A stretch of 28,926 bases of DNA, from positions 1-28,926 of the forward strand of contig JASLXP010000119.1 of the NCBI GenBank assembly GCA_030740295.1, in the 5' to 3' direction. The stretch comes from Planctomycetota bacterium (GTDB taxonomy: Bacteria; Planctomycetota; PUPC01; JACPCR01). Below are positions 16,432 through 24,008 of this stretch, piece by piece. The translations under genes were made by a program, and so were the position numbers. A model generated the notes under the pieces. The model was not told the origin of the DNA. It did no database searches and saw only the letters and a list, made by a program, of their open reading frames with translations. Numbering within the stretch: position 1 is the first letter of the stretch; every line of letters begins with the position of its first letter.

Positions 16432-16907
16432 GAAGTTTCTCCTCCTGCGATCAGTTTTTCGTAATGGTAGACCACCTGTTCGTAGCCTTCTGCGGACATG
16501 GCGGGCGGCTGGTGAATGCGCACTTTTTTGATGGCGTCTTCCGCGGTATAGCCGTGCCTGGCAACCAGGTAAATGGAAATCATTGCGCCGGTTCTGTCAC
16601 ATCCGTAGGTGCAGTGAACCATCATCGGTTTGCCTTCGTCGATTACCCTGTCCGCAAAATCGAGGAAGGGCGGAACGAAGGAAAGAAAGTAAGTGTAGTC
16701 GCGCTCGCTCATCAGGAGCATGGCCGGAAAATAGAGTGGCAGATGCTCGATCTCGGCATCGCGAATCTTGGTTTCATCGTCCGGTTCAGTAAGGGAGACG
16801 ATTGCTTTTATGCCGCCGGCATGGAGATCCCAACAATCCCAGGGCGCCATTTCAGGGCCGCATCTTCCGGCTATCGTTTCAGGAATGACCCAGTAGACCC
16901 GTTTCAT
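16428..16907 (-). CDS. Dual-specificity-type protein phosphatase
   Basis: 159 residues with the cysteine-phosphatase signature HCTYGCDRTG: His98, nucleophile Cys99, phosphate-binding Arg105. Upstream, GIKAIVSLTEPDD and a cluster of acidic residues fit the dual-specificity/tyrosine phosphatase fold. The protein is cytoplasmic (no signal peptide). The family dephosphorylates phosphotyrosine, phosphoserine/threonine, RNA 5' ends or phosphoinositides; the substrate here is unknown. It is the first gene of a two-gene operon with the conserved protein downstream, overlapping by 4 bp. The gap upstream (16908-17142) holds a heptamer repeat and a hairpin terminator belonging to the next gene. Confidence 0.9.
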   Translation of the reverse strand: MKRVYWVIPETIAGRCGPEMAPWDCWDLHAGGIKAIVSLTEPDDETKIRDAEIEHLPLYFPAMLLMSERDYTYFLSFVPPFLDFADRVIDEGKPMMVHCTYGCDRTGAMISIYLVARHGYTAEDAIKKVRIHQPPAMSAEGYEQVVYHYEKLIAGGETS

Positions 16908-16986
16908 GAGATGGTTAATGCTCGATGGTTGATGAAGAGAGGATTAGATAACCTGTGCCTTTGGTCGCAACCGGTTGGAGAAATGA

Positions 16987-17021
16987 GATTCGGGATTCAA
17001 GATTCAAGATTCAAGATTCAG
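16987..17021 (+). repeat. Heptamer tandem repeat (GATTCRR x5)
   Basis: Five perfect-register units: GATTCGG, GATTCAA three times, GATTCAG. Same family as 1330-1602 and 4819-4852. It lies between the start of the phosphatase gene (16907) and the terminator at 17087. Confidence 0.88.
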
Positions 17022-17086
17022 CTCCCCCGCCGACCATCGCAAGCTCTCGGGCAAATCTTCAGAATGGTTCGCCCGTCGACCATTAG

Positions 17087-17122
17087 AAAAGGCCCATTCG
17101 ACGGATGTCGAATGGGCCTTTT
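17087..17122 (-). terminator. Intrinsic terminator hairpin (bidirectional look)
   Basis: A perfect 16-bp stem (17087-17102 with 17107-17122) closed by a 4-nt loop (GGAT). The stem begins with AAAA and ends with TTTT, so on either strand it ends in a T-run, extended on the plus strand by CATTTTTC. It lies 21 nt beyond the stop codon of the minus-strand gene at 17143 and so terminates it. Confidence 0.9.
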
Positions 17123-17142
17123 CATTTTTCGTTTGTTGAACT

Positions 17143-18144
17143 CTAGGCAAAGACATCAGCCAGGAACGAGGTGCGCCTGGAGACGGGTGTCCTGTAAGAA
17201 GAGCGATTTCGATTGAAGCGGGAAGCAGGGGAATCACTGTAATCGTGAGTCGTATCTGAGCCCGACTTATCAAAGTCGCCGATGTAGAGCGTGACATTCT
17301 GTCTGGCCTGGTGGACCTGCTGGCCATTGTTGATGGCGATGCTGGTCTCTGCTGCGCCGGCAGCCTGGTTAATCTGCTGCTTGATGGGCGGCTCTTGCGG
17401 ACCGTCCTTGTGGCCCCAGAGAATGTGGTTCACAACCCCAATCAGATTCTTAAAGAACTCTTCCTTCGTGTAACCAAGCACATCATTGTCTGCCTTGGCA
17501 TGGATATCCTGGTTCTTTTCAGCGCGTTGGCGCAGGTTGTTGACGGAGCGGCTCTGCCTGTCAGCGTACGCTCCCTGGTCCATGACCTGCAATGCTGAAA
17601 TCGGCGCGAGGCCGGCTTCGTTCAGGGTATCAGCCGAAAGACTGACGATGTTGTTCGCGGCCTGAAGTTCCGAGCTGTTGTCTACATTTCGGAAAGCAAT
17701 CTTCACAAGCTGCGGGTTGTTATCTACCTTTGCCCGGCTGTTCACCGTCTGACTTCCGTCAGCACCAACGGCAACATCGTGCTGCTGGTCATTGGAAAAC
17801 GAGCCGTGGTTACCTGCGAACAGGTTGGCCAGTTGGTTTTTTATCCTCATCTCCTCAAGGAGGGAGCCGTTCGCCAATTGCTTGATGACGTCCGGGTCGA
17901 TGACGATGGTAACCTTCTGGACATGGTTATTGACCTGTGTCGCTCGGTTCACCGAAACGCTTTGACCTGCGCTGGCGCTTTTCTGGGCGACGTCCTGCTC
18001 AGCTTCCCCGGTTGCGGGGCTGATACGTGCACCACTTGTTGAGAAACCGCTGCTCCATGGGGAGAAGGGCGCTCGTGGGCCGTATTGCAGTCGGTTGCCA
18101 TAAGGCGTCAGCCTGCTGGTCGCGTTGTAATAACTACTAAACAT
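17143..18144 (-). CDS. Q/N-rich protein of four ~69-residue repeats, unknown function
   Basis: 333 residues, no recognised family, no signal peptide, no membrane helix and no cysteine. The ATG at 18144 is chosen because of the strong GGAGG five nucleotides upstream; an alternative upstream start would add 19 residues. Four segments align without gaps to S-x-x-[VI]-N-x3-[QK]-x6-[QH]-type spacing: residues 62-83 (SVSVNRATQV...), 131-152 (SQTVNSRAKV...), 198-219 (SRSVNNLRQR...) and 268-289 (SIAINNGQQV...). Each ends in Q-x-[VI]-x-[ILA]. Their starts are 69, 67 and 70 residues apart, so the protein is four tandem units, each a two-strand beta motif followed by a probable helix. Each motif is preceded by a Q- and A-rich stretch. 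The C-terminus is Ser/Arg-rich. A perfect hairpin terminator follows. Possibly structural or assembly-forming, but that is inference. Confidence 0.78.
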   Translation of the reverse strand: MFSSYYNATSRLTPYGNRLQYGPRAPFSPWSSGFSTSGARISPATGEAEQDVAQKSASAGQSVSVNRATQVNNHVQKVTIVIDPDVIKQLANGSLLEEMRIKNQLANLFAGNHGSFSNDQQHDVAVGADGSQTVNSRAKVDNNPQLVKIAFRNVDNSSELQAANNIVSLSADTLNEAGLAPISALQVMDQGAYADRQSRSVNNLRQRAEKNQDIHAKADNDVLGYTKEEFFKNLIGVVNHILWGHKDGPQEPPIKQQINQAAGAAETSIAINNGQQVHQARQNVTLYIGDFDKSGSDTTHDYSDSPASRFNRNRSSYRTPVSRRTSFLADVFA

Positions 18145-18149
18145 GAAAA

Positions 18150-18154
18150 CCTCC
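18150..18154 (-). promoter_or_regulatory. Shine-Dalgarno GGAGG deciding the start at 18144
   Basis: GGAGG five nucleotides before the ATG, one of the few strong ribosome binding sites in this window. It sets the start of the Q/N-rich repeat protein. Confidence 0.85.
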
Positions 18155-18276
18155 GATGCGTGAGTGTCGAGCGGTTGAGCGGTATACAGTGACACCTGCA
18201 CGTGTCGCTGATCTCAACCGAGCTCTGGTCATCTTTTTTAACGACCCCATGAAGAAAGCCGCCGGTCACTCGGTAA

Positions 18277-19773
18277 GGCCCTATTGATTCCATCGATGCG
18301 GATAATCAGCAGCTCGTCATTCTCGGTCAGACCGTGATCGTCAATGATTCAACCGTCCTGTCCGGAGTGAACAGTTTCAGCGATCTGCAAGTCGGTAACA
18401 TCGTTGAAATCAGCGGAGAGGCCAATGAAGACGGCGACATCGTGGCCACCAGCCTCAGATTCATCAGCGCGGCATTCAACGGGCGGGCGATCACGCTTCG
18501 AGGGATTGTCGAAGAGCTCGATACAACCGCTTCGACATTCAAGGTGCGCAGCCTGACCATTCGGTTCAGCAGCAACACCGTCACCGGTACCCTGGCCAAC
18601 GGCGCCTTCGTTCGCGTGCGTGGTGAGAACCCGCCGGCAAATGATGAATTCACGGCAACATCTGTCCGTGTGAAATCCCGGTTCGAAATTCCGGACGATG
18701 GCACAGCGGGGCGCGTGGAAGGCGTGGTAAGCAGTCTGGATTCCACACGCGATTTTACGGTGAACTTTCGACCGGTCGTCGTGAACGACAGCACAACTTT
18801 CGTGGATGGCGTGGAAGCCGATATCGTACTTGGCGCACGGCTGGTCGTAGAAGGCACCTTCAACACAAGCGCCGAGCTCGTGGCCACGACAGTGACCTTT
18901 AACACCGGTGTGCCGGCCTTCATGACCGGCAACGTGGAAGCTGTGGATACCGCCAACAGCGACCTGACTCTGGTTGGCACGAAGGTCGCCGTCAGCCAAC
19001 GCACCCGAATGCGCGACCGCCTTCGCCGGCGATTCAGCCTGGATGATCTGAACGTCGGCAACCGTATCTCTGTGTTTGGCACCTTCAGCAACAGTGAAGT
19101 CGCGGCCCGGAAGATCAGGCGCTTTGTCTCGAATGACACCGACGTCGTCGTTTCCAGCGAAGTGGGAAGCGGAAACGTAACCACCGCCACCCTGAGTATC
19201 ATGGGCATCAACATCACGACGATCGGCACGACGGTGTTCGAAGACATTAACGACGCGAACGTCCCTGCAGATGGTGGAACATCAGCGGACCGATTCTTCG
19301 GCCTGTTGCAGGCGGGGAACACTGGTGGCAACAACACGGTCGTCACGGCAACCGGCGCCCTTCTGGGCGACGGCTCAGTGCAGGCTGAGAAGCTGAGCAT
19401 CGAACGCGGTCCGCCGGTGGTTTCCGATCGAGTATCACTATCCGGGGATAGCGTCGTTCCTCCTGTCACCACGTTCGCACGAGGCCGCGCCTTTGCCCGG
19501 CTGAACACGGTCACAGGCGCCCTGGTCGGCCACGTTCATGTATTCGGTGTGATCGGAAGCGCGGCCCGAATTCACGAAGCCGCGGCCGGAGCGAACGGCA
19601 CAGCCATCGTCACACTGGATGCTGGTACCAGAAGCTTCGATGTCCCGGCGAACACCTTCCTCACGGCCGACCAGATCACCAGCGCCCAGAACGACGGCCT
19701 CTACATCAGCGTGGAATCGCAGGCTTTCCCCAATGGCCAGATACGCGGGCAGATAGAGTTTTCAGGGAATTGA
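18277..19773 (+). CDS. DUF5666-like repeats plus CHRD domain protein, 5' end missing
   Basis: Beta-rich protein of 479 residues if read from the GTG at 18334. It is made of about five DUF5666-type units (GxVEELDTTASTFKV..., VVSSLDSTRDFTV..., NVEAVDTANSDLTLVG..., each with a later V/L-G-x-x-V-x-V-x-G) and a C-terminal CHRD domain (about 367-479 of that reading; LVGHVHVFG, GQIRGQIEF). Such proteins are normally exported. Here the first unit already begins upstream of the GTG: in-frame codons from 18277 read GPIDSIDADNQQLVILGQTV, clearly repeat sequence, but a TAA at 18274-18276 closes the frame. No signal peptide or ATG start exists. Either the 5' part was lost by rearrangement, or an atypical start is used (an ATT at 18283 follows TAAGG). 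It may be a pseudogene with an intact 3' part. Confidence 0.75.
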   Translation, partial: GPIDSIDADNQQLVILGQTVIVNDSTVLSGVNSFSDLQVGNIVEISGEANEDGDIVATSLRFISAAFNGRAITLRGIVEELDTTASTFKVRSLTIRFSSNTVTGTLANGAFVRVRGENPPANDEFTATSVRVKSRFEIPDDGTAGRVEGVVSSLDSTRDFTVNFRPVVVNDSTTFVDGVEADIVLGARLVVEGTFNTSAELVATTVTFNTGVPAFMTGNVEAVDTANSDLTLVGTKVAVSQRTRMRDRLRRRFSLDDLNVGNRISVFGTFSNSEVAARKIRRFVSNDTDVVVSSEVGSGNVTTATLSIMGINITTIGTTVFEDINDANVPADGGTSADRFFGLLQAGNTGGNNTVVTATGALLGDGSVQAEKLSIERGPPVVSDRVSLSGDSVVPPVTTFARGRAFARLNTVTGALVGHVHVFGVIGSAARIHEAAAGANGTAIVTLDAGTRSFDVPANTFLTADQITSAQNDGLYISVESQAFPNGQIRGQIEFSGN

Positions 19774-19834
19774 AATCTCCAGTTCGCTCGTCCTGTTTTG
19801 TCTGCACGAGGGCCATCGCGCCGGCATTCACCGC

Positions 19835-20878
19835 CTATTGCTCATCATGCAAGTGACACGAAACCGCCCGGCCGTCCTCAATGGTAGCCAACCTTGGCAC
19901 TTCCTTGTCACATGGTTCAAGACAATCCCCGCAGCGAGGGTGAAAACTGCAGCCTGATGGCAGATTCCCGGGGTCGGCCACTTCACCGCTGAGCTCGGTA
20001 TTCATTCGGACGTCCGGGTCCGGATTCGGCACGGCTGAAAGTAGCGCTCGCGTGTATGGATGTTTCGGCGTGTTGAACAGCGATGGTGTCTCGGCCAGTT
20101 CCACAATCTTGCCTGCATACATGACCGCGATGCGATCGCAGATGTGCTTCACCACGCTGAGATCGTGAGCGATGAAAATGTACGTAAGACCGAGGTCCTT
20201 TTGAAGATCCTGAAGAAGATTGATGACCTGCGCCTGCACGGAAACATCGAGAGCAGAGACGGCTTCGTCGCACACCACGAGCGACGGATGCATGATCAGA
20301 GCGCGGGCAATACCGATACGCTGGCGCTGGCCGCCGCTGAATGCGTGTGGATAGCGCTGACGATGTTCCGGCTTGAGGCCGACTTTCCTGAGCATCTCGA
20401 CCACACGATCCTCCAACTCGCTGCCGCTGGCGAGTCGATGAATCGTGAGCGGCTCGCTGACGATATCTCGAACGGTCATTCGAGGATTCAGACTCGAGAA
20501 CGGATCCTGAAAGATCATCTGCATTTGGGTGCGCAGCGGCTTCAATGCGGCATCACTCAGTTGGGCAAGATCGACCGGTGTGCCGTTGTCCTGGTAAATC
20601 ACCTCTCCGGAGGTTGGGGCAACGGCACGAAGAATGGCGCGACCGGCAGTCGTCTTTCCACAGCCGCTTTCGCCGACGATTCCGAGAGTCTCGCCCGGCA
20701 TCAGGTCGAATGAAACATCATCGACAGCCTTTACCTCTCCTACCTGCTTCTTGAAGAATGCTTTATTGAAGATTGGAAAAGACTTGCAGAGCGAGCGAAC
20801 GGAGAGAAGGGGTGTGTAGTGCTGACGCTCCGCGGCTGCTTCATCTCGGTTATGAGGTCCAGTTTCCTTTTCAGGCAT
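19835..20878 (-). CDS. dppF: Peptide ABC transporter ATPase (DppF/OppF type)
   Basis: 347 residues. Seen: Walker A GESGCGKT (about 69-76), Q-loop [14 protein letters not shown] signature [15 protein letters not shown], Walker [13 protein letters not shown] (Ala where Pro is usual), H-loop IAHDLS, and the C-terminal oligopeptide-transporter extension with HPYTRALL and [12 protein letters not shown] cysteines, which can bind an Fe-S cluster in homologues. The ATG at 20878 is chosen for the strong GGGAGG five nucleotides upstream; an ATG at 20902 would add eight residues. It overlaps the end of dppD by 8 bp. It powers the importer formed with DppB and DppC as a DppD/DppF heterodimer on the cytoplasmic face. 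It is the last gene of the operon; no hairpin terminator was seen downstream. Confidence 0.95.
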   Translation of the reverse strand: MPEKETGPHNRDEAAAERQHYTPLLSVRSLCKSFPIFNKAFFKKQVGEVKAVDDVSFDLMPGETLGIVGESGCGKTTAGRAILRAVAPTSGEVIYQDNGTPVDLAQLSDAALKPLRTQMQMIFQDPFSSLNPRMTVRDIVSEPLTIHRLASGSELEDRVVEMLRKVGLKPEHRQRYPHAFSGGQRQRIGIARALIMHPSLVVCDEAVSALDVSVQAQVINLLQDLQKDLGLTYIFIAHDLSVVKHICDRIAVMYAGKIVELAETPSLFNTPKHPYTRALLSAVPNPDPDVRMNTELSGEVADPGNLPSGCSFHPRCGDCLEPCDKEVPRLATIEDGRAVSCHLHDEQ

Positions 20879-21899
20879 TGCCGCCTCCCGTATCAATCTC
20901 ATGAAGTTTCACGCAAGCGGCGGTATGGCCATCTGCGATGCTCTCCAATGCAGGCGGCTCACCCACGTCGCACTTGCCCGGCTCTGCGTAAGGACATCGA
21001 GGATGGAACGGGCATCCCGGCGGCTGGTGAGTCAGGGAAGGCACACTCCCATCAATGGAAGGCAATCGATCCTTATCCATCGCCAGGCTCGGCAGCGATT
21101 TCAACAAGCCCACCGTGTAAGGATGCCGCGGATCTTTCATAATTGTGCGCACGTCACCCTGTTCGACAATGCGGCCGAGATACATGACCGCAACGTCGTC
21201 GGCCATCTGGGCCACCACTCCGAGGTCATGCGTGATCAGTAATGTCGAAGTTCCCATATCCTCCTGCAGGCCTTTCATCAGACCCATGATCTGCGCCTGA
21301 ATGGTCACGTCCAGCGCGGTTGTTGGTTCGTCAGCAATGAGAATCTCCGGCTCGCACACCAGTGCCATCGCAATCACCACACGTTGCCGCATACCGCCGC
21401 TCATCTCGAACGGGTATTGGTCGATGCGCTGTTCGGCGCCTGGGATACCAACCTTTGTAAGCATCTGAATCGCCTTCCTACGCGCCCCTTCTTCCGTGAC
21501 GTCCTGGTGCAGGAGAATGGCCTCGCAAATCTGATTGCCTACCGTGTGAACGGGGCTGAGCGCGGTCATCGGTTCCTGAAAAATCATGCTGATTTTTCCG
21601 CCCCGCAGGTTGTACATTTCTTCTGATTTTTCTTTCAGGCCGGTGATGTTGATCGGATCGCCTTCCTTTGGATGGAACACGATTCGGCCGCCCTTGATTT
21701 CTCCCGGCGCCTGAATCAGTCGAAGAATCGAATACGAAGTAACACTTTTGCCACATCCACTCTCGCCCACAACCGCCATGATGCGTCCCCGCTGCATGGA
21801 AAAGCTGACCCCGTCAACTGCGCGCACTTCCCCTTCGTCTGTATGAAAGGAAACTCGCAGGTTGTCGAGCTCCAGAACGTTGTCGGCTGTCGAGTTCAT
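20871..21899 (-). CDS. dppD: Peptide ABC transporter ATPase (DppD/OppD type)
   Basis: 342 residues from the ATG at 21899, which lies 5 nt after the dppC stop; the frame stays open upstream but would run through dppC and is not conserved. Seen: Walker [23 protein letters not shown] (Q-loop), signature [15 protein letters not shown], Walker [14 protein letters not shown]-loop ITHDLG, and a C-terminal HPYTVGLL plus [15 protein letters not shown], the oligopeptide-ATPase extension. It pairs with DppF to drive import. The Met-Arg-Gln-Arg-Val variant of the signature is standard for OppD/DppD. Tightly packed in the operon. Confidence 0.95.
   Translation of the reverse strand: MNSTADNVLELDNLRVSFHTDEGEVRAVDGVSFSMQRGRIMAVVGESGCGKSVTSYSILRLIQAPGEIKGGRIVFHPKEGDPINITGLKEKSEEMYNLRGGKISMIFQEPMTALSPVHTVGNQICEAILLHQDVTEEGARRKAIQMLTKVGIPGAEQRIDQYPFEMSGGMRQRVVIAMALVCEPEILIADEPTTALDVTIQAQIMGLMKGLQEDMGTSTLLITHDLGVVAQMADDVAVMYLGRIVEQGDVRTIMKDPRHPYTVGLLKSLPSLAMDKDRLPSIDGSVPSLTHQPPGCPFHPRCPYAEPGKCDVGEPPALESIADGHTAACVKLHEIDTGGGNA
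20884..20889 (-). promoter_or_regulatory. Shine-Dalgarno GGGAGG deciding the dppF start
   Basis: GGGAGG five nucleotides before the ATG at 20878, inside the last codons of dppD. It favours this start over the ATG at 20902. Confidence 0.8.
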
Positions 21900-21904
21900 G
21901 GAAT

Positions 21905-23020
21905 CTAATGTGTCGAATACGGATCCGCGGCATCGCGCATCCCATCCCCGAGAAGGTTGAAAGCCAGTACGACGATAATCACAAATGCTCCCGGCAACAG
22001 CAACCAGGGGGTCATGGCCACGGCCTGGTAGTTCTGCGCGTCCTGCAGCAGCACGCCCCAACTGACGATCGGTGCGCGCAACCCGATTCCAAGAAAACTC
22101 AGTGCGGTCTCACCAAGGATCATGCCCGGGACAGCCAGGGTTGCGGAAGCAATGACATGGCTGAGAAAGGAAGGCAGCATATGGCGAAAAATAATCCGGC
22201 CTTCGCTGGCGCCGCAGAGACGAGCGGCAACGACGAAGTCTTCCTCGCGCAGTGCGAGGAATTTTCCTCGCACCACACGGGCCAGCCCGGTCCAGCCCAG
22301 GAAGGAAAGGATGATCGTGATGCCGAAATACACGCTGATGCCCGACCAGCTCGTGGGCAGCGCGGCACTCAAGGCCATCCACAAGGGCAGTTGGGGGATG
22401 CACCGCAGGATCTCGATTGCGCGCTGGATGACATTATCCACAAAGCCTCCGTAGTAACCGGCGATCCCACCCAGCAGAATGCCAAAGAAGAATGTCAACG
22501 TAACCCCAATCAACCCAATCGTCAGCGAGATCCGGCCGCCGTAAACAATCCGCGAAAAGAGATCGCGGCCGAGCTTGTCCGTCCCGAACAGATGGATGTA
22601 TCCGCTTTCGCCTGCCGTAAAAAGATGGATGTCCGTTTCGATCAGACCCCAGAACCGGTAGGCCTTACCGCGGCTCAAAAACTTGATCTGAAATCTCTGT
22701 GCGGGGTCCGGGATGTAGATCCTTCTCAGGGGGTGCATCTGGTAACCGTAAACGAACGGCCTGAAATGCAGCTTCCCTTCAGCATCCACAAACCGGACCT
22801 GCATGGGCTGGCACTGCACAGCTTCGAAACGCTGGTTCGGCCGATAAGGCGCGACAAACTCGCAGAAAAACACCATCGCGTAGAGCGCCACCAACACCGC
22901 CCCGGAATAGAGAGCCAACTTGTGCCGGCGAAACCGGCGCCAGATCAACTGCCACTGTGACGCAGATGCGAGCACCTCTGTTTCTTCGACAGGATCGGTC
23001 AGCTTCACTTCGTCGGACAT
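21905..23020 (-). CDS. dppC: Peptide ABC transporter permease (DppC/OppC type)
   Basis: 371 residues with about six membrane helices. Seen: an N-terminal helix after RRFRRHKLALYSG, FGTDKLGRDLFSRIVYGGRISL opening the conserved permease core, and the EAA loop (EEDFVVAARLCGASEGRIIFRHMLP) that docks on the ATPases. A segment of about 85 residues between the first helix and the core (about 60-145; QVRFVDAEGKLHFRPF, PDPAQRFQIKF) is longer than in E. coli DppC and would face the periplasm, probably contacting the enlarged binding protein. It starts 1 nt after the dppB stop (TGAGATG) with GGAG upstream; dppD follows after 5 nt. Confidence 0.95.
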   Translation of the reverse strand: MSDEVKLTDPVEETEVLASASQWQLIWRRFRRHKLALYSGAVLVALYAMVFFCEFVAPYRPNQRFEAVQCQPMQVRFVDAEGKLHFRPFVYGYQMHPLRRIYIPDPAQRFQIKFLSRGKAYRFWGLIETDIHLFTAGESGYIHLFGTDKLGRDLFSRIVYGGRISLTIGLIGVTLTFFFGILLGGIAGYYGGFVDNVIQRAIEILRCIPQLPLWMALSAALPTSWSGISVYFGITIILSFLGWTGLARVVRGKFLALREEDFVVAARLCGASEGRIIFRHMLPSFLSHVIASATLAVPGMILGETALSFLGIGLRAPIVSWGVLLQDAQNYQAVAMTPWLLLPGAFVIIVVLAFNLLGDGMRDAADPYSTH

Positions 23021-23021
23021 C

Positions 23022-24008
23022 TCACTCCAGCCGGATTCGTGGGTCGGTAAAGGCCAGCAGAATATCCGAAATCAGCGTGCCGATGACGGTCAGGACGCTG
23101 AGGATCATGATGAAGCTGCCGGCAAGATACATGTCCTGGTTCATCAGAGACTTCAGAAGCAGGGGGCCGGTGGTCGGGAGATTCAGCACCACGCTCACGA
23201 TGGCCGAGCCTGAAAAGATCGCCGGCAGCATCCAGCCGATGGTGCTGATAAACGGATTGATCGCGAGGCGCACCGGATATTTGAGTATGAGCTTGACCGG
23301 CCGAACACCCTTGGCTCGGGCGGTCACCACGTACGGCTTCTTCAGTTCGTCCAACAGGTTTGCGCGCATGATCCGCATCATGCCTGCCGTGCCCGCGGTG
23401 CCGACGACGACCATCGGTATCCAGAGGTGTTCCATCAGATCGATGATCTTGGCGATCGACCAGGGCGCGCCGACATATTCCCTGGAGAAGAGCCCCCCTA
23501 CACTGATTCCCATGTATTCGTATCCCACATACATGAGGACAAGCGCGAACATGAAGTTGGGCGTGGCCAGCCCGATCAGCCCGACCACGGTAAGGAAATA
23601 ATCTGTTATCGAATACTGCCGGAGCGCGGAGTAGATACCGATTGGCAGCGCGACTATCCAGGTAAACATGATTGCGGCAACAGCGATGACCACTGTGTAG
23701 CCGAGCCGTTCCCAGATGAGTTTGTTCACCGGCGCCTGGTGACTCAGCGAGTAACCAAAGTCGCCCCGGACAAAACCCCATATCCATCGGAGGTACTGCT
23801 TGTACATCGGTTCATCGAGGTAAAACTGCTGCCGCAGCTTGTCGATGATTTCCTGAGTGATGCCCTGGCCGACCTGTTGCTCTAGGTCTCTGATGGTGGA
23901 AGTCACGATGTCTTCCGGCGGGAGCTGGATCAGCGTGAAAACCAGAATCGATATGAAGAAAAGGGTGGGGATCATGACCAGCAACCTTCGAAGGATGTAT
24001 TGGGTCAT
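23022..24008 (-). CDS. dppB: Peptide ABC transporter permease (DppB/OppB type)
   Basis: 328 residues from the ATG at 24008. The typical OppB start MTQYILRRLLVMIPTLF supports it, as do GAGGGGG seven nucleotides upstream and a 4-bp ATGA overlap with the dppA stop. About six membrane helices. Seen: LDEPMYKQYLRWIWGFVRGDFGYSL after helix 1, LGYTVVIAVAAIMF, and the EAA loop (KPYVVTARAKGVRPVKLILKYPVRLA). It forms the membrane channel with DppC. Confidence 0.95.
   Translation of the reverse strand: MTQYILRRLLVMIPTLFFISILVFTLIQLPPEDIVTSTIRDLEQQVGQGITQEIIDKLRQQFYLDEPMYKQYLRWIWGFVRGDFGYSLSHQAPVNKLIWERLGYTVVIAVAAIMFTWIVALPIGIYSALRQYSITDYFLTVVGLIGLATPNFMFALVLMYVGYEYMGISVGGLFSREYVGAPWSIAKIIDLMEHLWIPMVVVGTAGTAGMMRIMRANLLDELKKPYVVTARAKGVRPVKLILKYPVRLAINPFISTIGWMLPAIFSGSAIVSVVLNLPTTGPLLLKSLMNQDMYLAGSFIMILSVLTVIGTLISDILLAFTDPRIRLE

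Noticed and set aside
18327..19514. A 395-codon minus-strand open frame opposite the DUF5666/CHRD gene
   Set aside because: The translation is a low-complexity Thr/Ser/Val/Arg sequence; the plus-strand reading has clear repeated domains.
21908..22960. A 350-codon plus-strand open frame opposite dppC
   Set aside because: dppC is unmistakable on the other strand, and the antisense product is a compositional artefact rich in Gln, Asp and His.
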